This document shows positions 16,181 through 25,492 of a DNA stretch of 38,472 bases, piece by piece. Position numbers and translations under genes: made by a program. The notes beneath the pieces are model-generated. The model searched no databases. It saw only the letters and a list, made by a program, of their open reading frames with translations, and had not been told where the DNA came from. Every line of letters begins with the position of its first letter. Position 1 is the stretch's first letter. Source of the stretch: Dehalococcoidia bacterium (GTDB lineage: Bacteria; Chloroflexota; Dehalococcoidia; GIF9; AB-539-J10); contig SKVJ01000046.1 of assembly GCA_007129495.1 (NCBI GenBank), positions 1 through 38,472 of the forward strand, given 5' to 3'.

Positions 16181-17584
16181 ATGGGGCTGTACAACCCGCT
16201 CGCCCGTCACGTTTTCGCTCCGGCGCTGGACATCGCCCGCGGCACGCGCACGATGCGCAGCCTCTCTGAACTGGAGGAGTCACAGTGGTGGTCGGCGGAG
16301 AGATTGCAGCAGCTTCAGTCGGACCGGCTTCGGCGGCTGGTGGCACATGCCTACAGCCACGTTCCATATTATCGGCAATTGATGCACGAACGGGGCCTGA
16401 GTCCCGGTGACATTGGCAGCGCATCAGATCTTTGTAAGCTGCCGGTGCTCACGAAAGAAATCATCCGCGCCAATACCGAGTTGCTGCTGGCAGAGGGATT
16501 TCCGCACCACGAGCTGATCGCAGGAACAACAGGAGGTTCTACAGGAACGCCGCTAAGGTTCTTCAGTTCCCGCGAGTCACGTTATACCAGGGGCCTGGCA
16601 CGTTCTTTGCGCGCCATCGAGTGGGCAGGAGTGTATCTGGGTGACTCGAAAGTCCGGGTCACGAAGAAGCGCATGGACGGCTCGGTTCTCGGTCAGGTGA
16701 GCGAGCGTATCCACGATGTCTTTACCCGGGAGACATTCATCGACTCATTGAGTTTCTCCCATAGGACGCTACCTGCAATCGTCAAACGCATCCGAAAGCT
16801 CAAGCCACGCTGTCTTATTGGCTATGCGAGCGCGATTTGCATCATAGCTGAATACATACTGGAGTCGGGCAGCGCTGTCCCGGAGGTCGGCACGGTGGTC
16901 GTGGGAGGTGAGCAACTCTTCGAGCCGCAGCGCGAGCTTCTCGCGACGGTATTTGATGTGCAGCCGTTCTCCAAGTACAGCTCCTTTGAGAACTTCGATA
17001 TTGCCATGGAATGTGAAGCCCACATGGGGATGCATGTGGCTGCAGAGGATCTCATTGTGGAAATAGTCGATGCTGATGGGGAACCGGTATCGCCCGGAAG
17101 TCCGGGGCGCCTGCTTGTAACCAACCTGCATGAATACGGGCTGCCGCTCATTCGTTATGACACCGATGATGAGAGTTCGTTTATCGAAGGTCCGTGTCCG
17201 TGTGGACGTGAGCTGCCCCTGATTTCAAACGTGATAGGCAAGACAGGTGACGTAATCTATACACCTTCGGGGAAACGCCTGTCTCCGCTGACTCTTGGCT
17301 CCAGCAATCTGGCTCCTCTCGGTATCAAACGATTCCAGTTCATTCAGGAGAAGGTCGACCACGTAGTGGTACGGATCGTGCCCGGAACGGAGCTCTCGAC
17401 TACCGGCGCTGAGGAACTGTCGGCAAATGTAGAACGGCATTTCTCCAGAGTCCTGGGAGACGACGTATGGGTCGAAATCCTCGTCGTCGACCGGATCGAA
17501 CCTACTCCGGCAGGCAAGCATCTCTTCCTTATTTCGAAAGTGCGATCTCGCGGGGATCGGGCGGCAAATCCGCGTCAGGTGTAA
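16181..17584 (+). CDS. PaaK/coenzyme F390 synthetase-like adenylate-forming protein
   Basis: The 467-residue protein belongs to the phenylacetate-CoA ligase-like AMP-binding family. An N-terminal helical part has LRRLVAHAYSHVPYYRQL. The nucleotide loop is AGTTGGSTGTPLRFF (about residues 112-126). The adenine region is GGEQLFEPQRELLATVF...SKYSSFE, and the hinge is IRYDTDDES followed by CPCGRELP. The end is VDRIEPTPAGKHLFLISK. Relatives activate aryl or other carboxylates or build polysaccharide precursors (CapK); the substrate cannot be told from sequence. It begins 96 bp after bipA; the ATG has only a weak ribosome site. Confidence 0.85.
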   Translation: MGLYNPLARHVFAPALDIARGTRTMRSLSELEESQWWSAERLQQLQSDRLRRLVAHAYSHVPYYRQLMHERGLSPGDIGSASDLCKLPVLTKEIIRANTELLLAEGFPHHELIAGTTGGSTGTPLRFFSSRESRYTRGLARSLRAIEWAGVYLGDSKVRVTKKRMDGSVLGQVSERIHDVFTRETFIDSLSFSHRTLPAIVKRIRKLKPRCLIGYASAICIIAEYILESGSAVPEVGTVVVGGEQLFEPQRELLATVFDVQPFSKYSSFENFDIAMECEAHMGMHVAAEDLIVEIVDADGEPVSPGSPGRLLVTNLHEYGLPLIRYDTDDESSFIEGPCPCGRELPLISNVIGKTGDVIYTPSGKRLSPLTLGSSNLAPLGIKRFQFIQEKVDHVVVRIVPGTELSTTGAEELSANVERHFSRVLGDDVWVEILVVDRIEPTPAGKHLFLISKVRSRGDRAANPRQV

Positions 17585-17629
17585 GCCTGAAACTATCCAG
17601 TCGGCATCTGCAGAGAGAGAGCCCTGCCG

Positions 17630-18451
17630 GTGTACGTAGATACGCTCTCTGATGAAAGCCTTCCGCATATCGTCAGGTATCTTGCACATGCAGGGATTCG
17701 GGGTATCCGCGGCTATCCGAATGCAGTAAGTCTGATCGCAGGGTTTATCAAAGACACCGGTGCACCTGTTTCTCCAGTGGATTCCATTGTCACCGGCGGA
17801 GCAGAGCTTCTTATTCACCAACGTAGCATCATATCCGAGGTATTCGGAATCCAACCGCACTCAAAGTACAGTTTGTATGAGGCGTTCGAGATAGCGTGCG
17901 AGTGTGAGAACCACGAAGGCATGCATATCTCGGCCGAGGACCTGGTCATCGAAGTGGTCGACGAAGAAGGCATTCCCGTGCCGCCGGGAGTTGAAGGCCG
18001 GATAGTTGTGACGAACCTGCATAATTTCGGAATGCTGTTCGTCCGGTATGACCTGGGGGACAACGGCTCAATGTTGGCTGGAATCTGCTCGTGCGGCCGG
18101 ACGTTGCCACGGCTAGCCACTCTCATCGGCAGGAACAACATGTTCCTGGTTACTCCCGGAGGCAAGCGCATCTTCTATGAGACTCTATTTCTCGAGCGCT
18201 TGGCCGGGCTTGGAATGAGGCAGTACCAGATTGTCCAGGAGACGCGTGAGACGGTTGTGATGCGATTGATCCCAGTAACCTCGGTGATAACGTCCCCAGA
18301 CGTGAAAAGCATTCTTGAGCGAGAAGTCATCGACATGTTCCGCTCGAAATTCGGTCCAGAGTTACTATTGAGGATCGAATTCGTCGACCGTATTGAGCCC
18401 ACCGAAGCCGGAAAACATGTATTCATGCTGTCGAAGCTGCCTCACGACTGA
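17630..18451 (+). pseudogene. 5'-truncated PaaK-like gene
   Basis: The 273-residue frame aligns throughout with the C-terminal part (from about residue 188) of the preceding PaaK-like protein: GGAELLIHQRSIISEVFGIQ, SKYSLYEAFEIACECENH, RYDLGDNGS, CSCGRTLP and VDRIEPTEAGKHVFMLSK all correspond. The N-terminal half with the TTGGSTGTP nucleotide loop is missing and the in-frame sequence upstream is closed by TGA at 17588. The two products are clearly diverged (many substitutions), so this is an older neighbouring paralogue whose 5' half was lost, not a fresh duplication. GTG 17630 with GAGAGAGAG upstream could still allow expression of a stand-alone C-terminal domain. Confidence 0.7.
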
Positions 18452-18896
18452 AGAGGCGTTGTATGGGGAGAAGCCCTCCAATTCCGTGCCAGGATCGGCA
18501 CATCTTTCAGTGGTCTCATGCCTGTTCTCTGTTGTGTCACAATGGTGCTACTATGGAAGGGAAAGTTGGATGTGAAGTGATACTGAAACGGTCAACCGGC
18601 TGGTGGGTATGGACCGAGTGCCCGACCGAGGTAGATGCTGTATTTCATACCCGTTCGTGGCGGGTAACAAGTACCGTGGTGAGATGGACTGTGGAACTGT
18701 GCGTAAACGCAATGTCGTAGAGAGATCGCTGCACTCTCACTAGAATCGGCTTGAGTGAGAATATGTGGAGAGTTACAACTGATGGTGTTCTGCCGGACGT
18801 CGATGCCAGTCTGATTGTCTGGCAATGACCGAGATGTGGCGCCATATGCGATGCCATTTCCGTAGTGCACATGACTTCGGTTGACAGGAGTAACGT
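18452..18896. other. Non-coding stretch
   Basis: The open frames here (for example 18463-18720 plus) lack ribosome sites and family-like content. I see no promoter or terminator I can defend. Confidence 0.45.
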
Positions 18897-19196
18897 ATGG
18901 AAGAAGAGAAGAAAGGGCGACAATCCTTCGATGGGTTTGATGTTGCGCAAGACCTGGACGTTGAAAAGGCGCTTGAGGAATACAAGGCAGCTGATGAACA
19001 CCTATGGTCACTTACCAGCCGGTACCTTTATCCACCTGAGGAAGTGCCATATGTCGGGCAACGCCAACTCGTGTTTCCCAACGTTGCAGCCCGCGAAGAG
19101 TATTTTGAGGTGAAGCGGCTGGCCAGTGAAGCAGAGGCACGCTATGAACGAATTGCACATGAGCGGCAGCTACGCGAACAGTCTGGTGATGCGTAA
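18897..19196 (+). CDS. Hypothetical protein, 99 residues
   Basis: An acidic, helix-rich soluble protein: it starts MEEEKKGRQSFDGFDVAQDL, has LEEYKAADEHLWSLTSRY and ends with a long charged helix (EVKRLASEAEARYERIAHER). CAGGAG lies 7 nt before the ATG, a good ribosome site. No family recognised; coding quality is good. Confidence 0.65.
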   Translation: MEEEKKGRQSFDGFDVAQDLDVEKALEEYKAADEHLWSLTSRYLYPPEEVPYVGQRQLVFPNVAAREEYFEVKRLASEAEARYERIAHERQLREQSGDA

Positions 19197-19487
19197 TTCT
19201 CGGAGTATTTCAGCCTGAGAGGGTATGTCTGTGAATGGCGGTCGAGGGATGGGACTAGTGACATCGGAGCGGTAGGTATCCTCGTCTGCGTGACTGACCT
19301 GCGAAGTACGGTGAAGTGGTCTTTCAATGGGAATGGTGAAATTGGCTCGAGAACACAACGGTCTGGCTCATGAGGTTCAAGCACGCGGCGCATAGTTGTT
19401 TGCTTATTATTGCGTTAATAGTCGCGTCAACCGACCACCCAGGGTGGCCGTTTATCTGGTAGAGAACCTCCCGAAAAGGGGTAAGGC

Positions 19488-19799
19488 ATGGATAAGAGAA
19501 ATATTCGGTACTACGGGGCAGCGGCAGGCATCGTACTGGTGTTCATAATTGCGCTCGTCGCACTCACCACGTGCGGCGAACAGACGCGTGATCTCACAAC
19601 GCAGGAGCAGGCAGTGCGTAGCGCATATCAACAGGGATATCTCGATGGCTATTCGAAGGGTTATTCCGATGGATTCTCAGCCGGACGAACTTCGAACACG
19701 GCAGGACAGCCCGAAGTCTCGTTGGTAACGGACAGGGTGTGCATACCAACAGGAGTTGCTTCAGAGACTGACGACCTGGGTACCGAACCCCCGGCGTAG
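19488..19799 (+). CDS. Membrane-anchored protein with GYxDGY repeats
   Basis: The 103-residue protein has a hydrophobic segment at residues 10-29 (AAAGIVLVFIIALVALTTC), which could be an uncleaved anchor or a lipoprotein signal (LTTC; Thr at -1 is atypical). The exposed part has a short tandem repeat YQQGYLDGYSKGYSDGFSAG with G-Y/F-x-D/K-G periodicity of 4, as in Yae1-like or surface-exposed helical repeats. GGGGTAAGG precedes the ATG. A 13-nt palindrome CCACCCAGGGTGG sits in its leader (19435-19447). Function unknown. Confidence 0.65.
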   Translation: MDKRNIRYYGAAAGIVLVFIIALVALTTCGEQTRDLTTQEQAVRSAYQQGYLDGYSKGYSDGFSAGRTSNTAGQPEVSLVTDRVCIPTGVASETDDLGTEPPA

Positions 19800-20095
19800 T
19801 CAGACCCGCGAACCATAAATGCCATAAGTCTGGACGAGTGTGACGGTGTCCATGTGGCATGGCATATATCGCTGAGAGGCTTGCTGAATGCGCAAGAATT
19901 GCGCTCCGGCTAGTGAAGTAGTGGCTTGTTCTCGCTAAGCTCACCGATGGCGGGCAACTGCACTCGTGTGTGTATGGTTACTGTGGAGTTGGTGTTCACG
20001 GTGGCTGTCGTATCAGTCGACAATGGCGTGGTGTCACTTCCAGCAGGCAATGCCGAAGTCGATGTCACTGATGGTTGACAATTGTCTAGGGTCCT

Positions 20096-20836
20096 TCAGT
20101 ATGGTGGTGCGCGATCAAGCCACGTCGGCAGTTCCCTCCAAGTGGCACGGAGACGACGTCGGCGATCGCGCCACTGGGGGTCATGCCGCTCGAGGAGAGA
20201 CCAGAATTTGGGTGAATGATTCATCTGCTTCGTGTGACATAACTCATGCAGCATCACGTGACGAACAAGATCAGGAGATACGAACAACAGTCTGAGGTTA
20301 AGGCTGATAGTTCCGCTTCGAGAGCAACTTCCCCAGCGCGTACGTTGCGATCTGATCATGATGCGCCTGATCGAAAATCCGCACTGGTTGGCAACAGCGG
20401 TCAGTTCGGGAACAAGGAAATCGCGGGCCCTGCGGTGGAGCCATCGGAAAAGCGCTGCATGACAGGCTTCACGATCATCCGTGTTGCCGGATAGGACGAT
20501 CCTTCCAGATATGCGTTCGGAGAGAGAAACGCGTTTCGAAACTTCAGGCCTGTACTCTACAAACCATTCCAGCGCAAGAGCGGGCAGGACGATTCTCGAA
20601 GGCAGTTTCGCAGGCGTCTTCTGAGCCCAAGTCTCGCGCCGTTCCCTGACTCTGGTAGCAGCTCTTGTGATCCATTGGCGATTCTGTTCGACAATCCCGG
20701 GAATCCGTTTCACGTCGAATCGCTTTGGAACAACGACTATCAACTCGCCAAGAGGTGAGAACCGGAGCCATACATGGCGTGCACGTGCGCTTTGGCGTAC
20801 TGTGTAATTCATCTCGCACTTTGGTTTGGCCGGCAC
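20096..20836 (-). CDS. YgjP-type (DUF45/SprT-like) metallopeptidase
   Basis: The 246-residue protein belongs to the YgjP/M48-like family. The N-terminal strands are VRQSARARHVWLRFSPLGEL. Then come the conserved QRTRWGSCSRSGTISLNLRL element, the zinc motif HELCHTKQMNHS (HExxH plus downstream His) and FWSLLERHDP. Such proteins are zinc-dependent hydrolases, often clustered with restriction or nucleotide genes; none is seen here. GTG 20834-20836 directly follows GAGAGGA; ATG eight codons later (MNYTVRQS) is an alternative start. Confidence 0.88.
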   Translation of the reverse strand: MPAKPKCEMNYTVRQSARARHVWLRFSPLGELIVVVPKRFDVKRIPGIVEQNRQWITRAATRVRERRETWAQKTPAKLPSRIVLPALALEWFVEYRPEVSKRVSLSERISGRIVLSGNTDDREACHAALFRWLHRRARDFLVPELTAVANQCGFSIRRIMIRSQRTRWGSCSRSGTISLNLRLLFVSPDLVRHVMLHELCHTKQMNHSPKFWSLLERHDPQWRDRRRRLRATWRELPTWLDRAPPY

Positions 20837-20904
20837 TATCCTCTCAGTCAGGGTTGCTGGCCTCCAAATACATTATCGCTGGATTAAGCTGGCTGGGCCA
20901 TCCC

Positions 20905-21147
20905 TCAAGATTGTAGATCGACAGCGGCACCTGATAGAGGCATACTCAGGAAACGCATAGCGAACAACATCGAAGGGCCCGAGGCAGGGGTAGGAGGAGC
21001 TATGACGAAGCCTCTGAGAATGCCGGCGGTGAGGTATACGATGATACTCATTAGCAAGGAGCCATCCACACGACCGGTCCTCTGTCCCCGGACCAACCCA
21101 ATGATCGCATGCAATGAATAACCGACGAGTACTCCAATGACCGCCAT
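20905..21147 (-). CDS. Small membrane protein (80 residues)
   Basis: The product starts MAVIGVLVGYSLHAIIGLV, has a basic turn (RGQRTGRVDG) and a second hydrophobic segment (SLLMSIIVYLTAGILRGFVI). GGAAGG lies 6 nt before the ATG, a good ribosome site. Two membrane helices are predicted; no family recognised. It is read in the same direction as the YgjP-type gene, 68 bp upstream of it. Confidence 0.6.
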   Translation of the reverse strand: MAVIGVLVGYSLHAIIGLVRGQRTGRVDGSLLMSIIVYLTAGILRGFVIAPPTPASGPSMLFAMRFLSMPLSGAAVDLQS

Positions 21148-21584
21148 GTCAAACCTTCCAAACTCGAATTGACTCGCGCGCAGCGCTAGGCTGACGGTAA
21201 GCCCCCTTCAAAGCCGTAGAGATGAAGCCGGATAGCAGCACAAGCAGTGGTGATCAGAATGAAGCGGACTGTTCTCCCCTCGGAATCAGACTGCACCGCA
21301 AGCGACACGCCATTAACTGTATGTCAGTTTAGGGTGTTCGGGCAACGCTGCGAATAGGTCGACCGATGCTGCTCCACGCGAGACGGACCAGTGTATCGCG
21401 CCAGCGAGATGGACTCGCCTTGAGTAGCTGTCGACTTTGTGAGACATTTGTGTTGCTTGACAGGCGATTGGACCCGCAGTTAGCCTTCGTGCATCTTGTT
21501 TCTTCTGATGCCCAAGGAGCCATACCTGGGGTAGGGTCCGTTCACGAGGACTCCCGGTCTAATTGATTTCATTCAGGAGCCGAT
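21148..21584. other. Non-coding stretch
   Basis: Divergent region between the small membrane protein and the plus-strand genes. A 40-codon minus-strand frame with one hydrophobic segment (start GTG near 21309) has no ribosome site and is not called. No convincing promoter box pair. Confidence 0.4.
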
Positions 21585-22427
21585 ATGAACATCGATATTG
21601 GAAGCACTAAAGCTCCCCCTGGTCCGGGACCACGCAGTCTCGGCGGTATTCTCGGCTTGATGTTTCGACTCTTTGGCCGGCACCTTGGCATCATGCTGGT
21701 TGTTACGGCGCTCGTTGTTGTACCGTTACTGGCCGCTGGTATCGTCGCTTTTGGACCGGAGTTCGTGGATGAAATCATGGGTGGTCCAGAGAATGGCGCA
21801 TTTGAACAGCCTCCAGCCGCTATCAGCACCGTGATCGCTTACCTGGTGCTCTATGCGATCGGAATACTGGCAGTGACCGGTGCTGTGGCCGAACTCGCCG
21901 CCCGAAGCCTGGCAGGGTCTGATTTGTCCATCAGCCGGGCCTACGGAGTGACACTCCGGCGGTTACCGTACATGGTCGGTGCCGCCCTGATTATGGCATC
22001 GTTGGTGGCCACGCCCGTGGCCCTCGCCCTGCTGCTGGAGAGCGCGATAGACAGTGCTGTGGTCTTCCTGTTCGCAGTTGTCCTTTCCGTGTATCTCGCT
22101 GTGCGGCTGCTATTCGCCCCTTACATTGTTCTATTCGAGCATACCGGTCCGATCACCTCGGTGATGCGTAGCTGGAAGCTGGTTTCGGGAATGTGGCTCC
22201 GAACATTCGGTCTGCTGATTATCATTTCGCTGGTACTGGGGTTAATCCAGATGCTTCTGCAGCTTCTTGGAGCGATTGCTCCTTCGGTTGAAGCGTTTGT
22301 GACATCGCTCGTCATCCTGCCATTGAGTATCATCGGTAATCTTCTGATTTACCTTGATCTACGGGTGCGAAAGTATGCGTACGGTTCAGCACGGCTTTCC
22401 GCCGAGCTTGAGTCTCTCGCCTCGTGA
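21585..22427 (+). CDS. Polytopic membrane protein, GPDPase-membrane-domain-like
   Basis: The 280-residue protein has a Pro/Gly-rich start, then about six hydrophobic segments (HLGIMLVVTALVVVPLLAAG; VIAYLVLYAIGILAVTGAV; AALIMASLVATPVALALLL; VVFLFAVVLSVYLAVRLLF; a fifth at about 205-225; and one near the end). The motif FAPYIVLFEHTGPITSVMRSW is typical of glycerophosphoryl-diester-phosphodiesterase membrane-domain and DUF7847-like proteins of unknown role. AGGAG precedes the ATG at about 7 nt. Confidence 0.65.
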   Translation: MNIDIGSTKAPPGPGPRSLGGILGLMFRLFGRHLGIMLVVTALVVVPLLAAGIVAFGPEFVDEIMGGPENGAFEQPPAAISTVIAYLVLYAIGILAVTGAVAELAARSLAGSDLSISRAYGVTLRRLPYMVGAALIMASLVATPVALALLLESAIDSAVVFLFAVVLSVYLAVRLLFAPYIVLFEHTGPITSVMRSWKLVSGMWLRTFGLLIIISLVLGLIQMLLQLLGAIAPSVEAFVTSLVILPLSIIGNLLIYLDLRVRKYAYGSARLSAELESLAS

Positions 22428-22456
22428 CCACGGCCTCCTCTGTGAGTGCCGCTTGA

Positions 22457-23131
22457 GTGTCCCAGATGTGTCAGGATGACAGGTCGAAGGAACCGTTTGG
22501 CGACATAGCGTTTCGCTACGATCGCTGGTACGATACACCTGAAGGTGCCGCTGTTCTTGCCGAAGAACTGGCGGGCCTGCGTCTCGTTAATTCGGACTTT
22601 GCCGGTGACTGGCTTGAGATTGGAGTCGGCACCGGCCGCTTTGCCGCTGCTCTGGGTATCGCTGAAGGGATTGATCCCTCACCATCGATGCTTGCGCTCG
22701 CTGCGAAACGTGGGATTCGAACTCGGATCGGGGTGGCGGAGGACCTGCCATACCCTTGTCATTCATTCGATGGCCTGTTGATGGTCGCTGCACTCTGCTT
22801 TGTGGAGGATAAGCCCCGCGCTCTCAGGCAATGCGCACGTGTGCTTCGCCCCAAAGGGACGTTGGTTGTCGGAACAATTCCGTCTGATGGTCCGTGGGGG
22901 CATCACTATACCCGCAAAGGACAGGAGGGGCACCCTGTGTACTCCCATGCGCGATTTGCCACGATAGATGAGACGGTGAATCTGGCTGCTACTGCTGGAT
23001 TTGTGGTGATTGAGGCTGCGTCGGCACTGTTCTGGGCACCGGGGCACCGGCCGGAAGGTCCTTCGCACATTGAACGTGTTTTCGCCCCTCGGGCCGGCTT
23101 TGCGGCCCTGAAAATGATGCTTACCGCATAA
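22457..23131 (+). CDS. SAM-dependent methyltransferase (class I)
   Basis: At 224 residues, a class I Rossmann methyltransferase: motif I WLEIGVGTGRFAAAL (about residues 52-66), the acidic strand end GIDPSPSML, IGVAEDLPYPCHSFDGLLMV (motifs II-III) and LRPKGTLVVGTIP. Methyl acceptor unknown. GTG 22457 is taken as start; ATG 22466 is equally possible and neither has a strong ribosome site. It lies 30 bp after the membrane protein and 46 bp before the ABC ATPase, possibly one transcript. Confidence 0.88.
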   Translation: MSQMCQDDRSKEPFGDIAFRYDRWYDTPEGAAVLAEELAGLRLVNSDFAGDWLEIGVGTGRFAAALGIAEGIDPSPSMLALAAKRGIRTRIGVAEDLPYPCHSFDGLLMVAALCFVEDKPRALRQCARVLRPKGTLVVGTIPSDGPWGHHYTRKGQEGHPVYSHARFATIDETVNLAATAGFVVIEAASALFWAPGHRPEGPSHIERVFAPRAGFAALKMMLTA

Positions 23132-23177
23132 TAGCCTACCCCTGTACCAGTCTAAGCTCAAAGAGTAGAATCCGGAA

Positions 23178-24200
23178 GTGACTGATTCGATCAACCCCGG
23201 ACAGGCTCATCTGCCGCACACAGCGATGGAAGTACGCAATCTCGTGAAGCGCTTTGGTGATCTTGCGGCTGTCGATGGTATCTCCTTCTCGGTTTCTTCT
23301 GGCGAGATATTCGGCCTCCTCGGCCCAAACGGCGCCGGCAAGACTACCACCATCAATATGCTCACCGGCCTTGCCCGTCCACACGGTGGGAACGTGAAGA
23401 TCGGTGGTATCGATTGTACCGTCCGGATTAAGGCGTCCCAACACCTGATGGGCATAGTCCCGGACGAAAGCAATCTGTACCCAGAACTCACAGGTTTTCA
23501 GAACCTCGCTTTCTGTGGGGCGCTGTACGGCATGGTGCGTAGCGATCGAGAAACACGGGCGCGTGAATTACTATTCGACTTCGGACTTAGCGAAGCAGCG
23601 AATCGAAAATTTGCCGGATACTCTCGTGGCATGAAGCGGCGGCTAACCATCGCTGCCGGCATCATGCATCGACCGCCAGTCCTCTTTCTGGACGAACCTA
23701 CCACAGGGATCGACGTGGCTAGTGCGCGCCAGGTACGGCAGCTCATCGGCGAAATGAATCGGGCAGGCACAACGGTCTTTCTGACAACGCATTACATCGA
23801 GGAAGCCGAGCGATTGTGTGACCGGGTTGCGTTTATCGTTGGTGGACGCATCGTCCGCGAGGATTCGGTAAGCGAATTGATGAGCCAAGTCGAAGGTACG
23901 TACACTGTGGAAGTCACTGCCAGCAGGGCCACCCCCGAGATTGCCGCCCGGCTGTCCGGCGCTTTCCCTGGACTCACCGTGGAAACTGTTTCAGCAGCGC
24001 AGTTCAGGATGACCTCCAGGGAACCAATCCGGGTCGGGGCCGTCGTAGTGCTTCTCGAGCAGGATGGACTGCATGTCGCGGAGGCCCGTGAAGTTCGTCC
24101 CTCGCTCGAAGACGTGTTCGTCAGAGTGACCGGTCTCGCCGCTCAGGAAATGAGGAGAGAGAGGGAAAGAATGGGGGGCGGGACGGGGGCCGCTTCATGA
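23178..24200 (+). CDS. ABC-2-type exporter ATP-binding protein
   Basis: The 340-residue DrrA/CcmA-like ATPase has Walker A GLLGPNGAGKTTT, a Q-loop in GIVPDESNLYPELTG, the signature SRGMKRRL, Walker B VLFLDEPTTGID and switch histidine TTHYIEEAE. The C-terminal about 100 residues form the DUF4162-like accessory region common in this branch. Start GTG 23178; an ATG 16 codons in is an alternative. The permease ATG overlaps the stop by 4 nt. Confidence 0.93.
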   Translation: MTDSINPGQAHLPHTAMEVRNLVKRFGDLAAVDGISFSVSSGEIFGLLGPNGAGKTTTINMLTGLARPHGGNVKIGGIDCTVRIKASQHLMGIVPDESNLYPELTGFQNLAFCGALYGMVRSDRETRARELLFDFGLSEAANRKFAGYSRGMKRRLTIAAGIMHRPPVLFLDEPTTGIDVASARQVRQLIGEMNRAGTTVFLTTHYIEEAERLCDRVAFIVGGRIVREDSVSELMSQVEGTYTVEVTASRATPEIAARLSGAFPGLTVETVSAAQFRMTSREPIRVGAVVVLLEQDGLHVAEAREVRPSLEDVFVRVTGLAAQEMRRERERMGGGTGAAS

Positions 24201-24934
24201 GGTATCGCATCGCCTTCTGGAGCATCCTTCTCAAGGATATCCGATCGTACTACCTCAAGCCCCCCAATATCAGCTGGGGCATCGTCTTCCCCCTGGCGTG
24301 GACGGGTATGTTCTTCGTCCGCTCCGGCGGTGAGTTGGAGAGCGTGATATCGCTCCTGCCTGGAGTGGTGGCCCTTTCCACTCTTTTCGGCGCTTCTTCA
24401 GTTCTGGCAGTAACGGTCACGTTCGAGAAGAAGGGCAGATCTTTCGAACGACTGCTGCTTGCTCCTATTCCGCTGGAGCTTCTTATGCTGGCGAAGACAT
24501 CGGGCGCCATCGTGTTCGGTATATTGAACGCGTTCGTACCCGTGCTGCTGGCAAGCTTCATCGTAGATCTCTCGGGTGTGAACTGGGGGATGCTGCTGCC
24601 GGTTGTAGTTCTTATTGCGATGGCCTCAACCTTCCTCGGTTTGTTCATAGCCGTTTCGGTGAGTGAAGTCTTTGAAGCGCAAACGTTCTCCAACTTCGTC
24701 AGGTTTCCCATGATATTCCTCTGTGGCCTGTTCTTCCCCATTGCGATGCTGCCGGAGTTTCTGCAACCGCTGGCATACGCACTGCCACTCACCTACGGGG
24801 TGGATATCCTGCATACTGTGTTTGGCGCAACGAGCGTGCTGCCGCCAGCGCTGAACTTCGGTGTGCTGGGTGTGTACTGCATGGGGTTATTCGTGATCAG
24901 TCTGAGAAACGTGCGCCGACGGTGGATTCTGTGA
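24197..24934 (+). CDS. ABC-2-type exporter permease
   Basis: This 245-residue protein has about six membrane helices, including a glycine/serine helix around LLPGVVALSTLFGASSVLAV, then LEKKGRSFERLLLAPIP-type coupling sequence (VTFEKKGRSFERLLLAP), and a final FGVLGVYCMGLFVISLR. This is the NodJ/DrrB-like ABC-2 fold. Its ATG overlaps the ATPase stop (ATGA). Substrate unknown; with the ATPase it forms an exporter. Confidence 0.92.
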   Translation: MRYRIAFWSILLKDIRSYYLKPPNISWGIVFPLAWTGMFFVRSGGELESVISLLPGVVALSTLFGASSVLAVTVTFEKKGRSFERLLLAPIPLELLMLAKTSGAIVFGILNAFVPVLLASFIVDLSGVNWGMLLPVVVLIAMASTFLGLFIAVSVSEVFEAQTFSNFVRFPMIFLCGLFFPIAMLPEFLQPLAYALPLTYGVDILHTVFGATSVLPPALNFGVLGVYCMGLFVISLRNVRRRWIL

Positions 24935-25045
24935 TTTCTCACAGGGGACGGGAAGGATGCTCTTTCACCGGCAAGCCGGCCATCTGAACACCAGACCACA
25001 CGATGACGTATATTATCTGCAAGAACAGGGAACAGGAGGAACACG

Positions 25046-25426
25046 ATGGTAAAGCTTGTCTCCCTCTTATACAGAAAAAGGGGTATCACCAATGAGCAAT
25101 TTTACTCGTACTGGCGTGAAAAACACGGGCCGCTTGTCGCACGTGTCATACCCTTCGCGAGGCGCTACGTCCAGAACCATCCGTTGGAGTGGCCTGGCCT
25201 CACCCACGAAGCTGATGGCATCGTTGAGTTGTGGTTTGACACCGAAGAGCATGTGCGCAAATATCTCCAGTGGCGCGACACCGCTGAGGGAAGGGAATTG
25301 AAGGACGATGAGGATCGGTTTCAGGATTTCAAGCGGACACGACGCTTCGTTGTGTATGAGTACCAGTTTGAGACGACTGGTTGGCATTGGAATCCCGGCG
25401 CCAGCCTTCCCGATGCGGGTGGGTAG
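25046..25426 (+). CDS. EthD-domain protein (copy 1)
   Basis: The 126-residue protein has an EthD/dimeric alpha-beta barrel pattern: MVKLVSLLYRKRGITNEQFYSYW, REKHGPL, a conserved DGIVELWFDTEEHV and FVVYEYQF. AGGAGGA lies 6-7 nt before the ATG. Members include proteins of ether degradation and polyketide-type cyclisation, but most are uncharacterised. It is a paralogue of the gene at 26096, across the oppositely read arsC. Confidence 0.85.
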   Translation: MVKLVSLLYRKRGITNEQFYSYWREKHGPLVARVIPFARRYVQNHPLEWPGLTHEADGIVELWFDTEEHVRKYLQWRDTAEGRELKDDEDRFQDFKRTRRFVVYEYQFETTGWHWNPGASLPDAGG

Positions 25427-25492
25427 TCAAAGCCTCAATCATGGTACGGTCACATGGGGTCGAGCGGTGGCTATCGACATTCGCCTCTAAAA

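Noticed and set aside
17225-17860. 211-codon minus-strand open frame
   Set aside because: Antisense to the two PaaK-like frames; Cys/Arg-rich with no domain.
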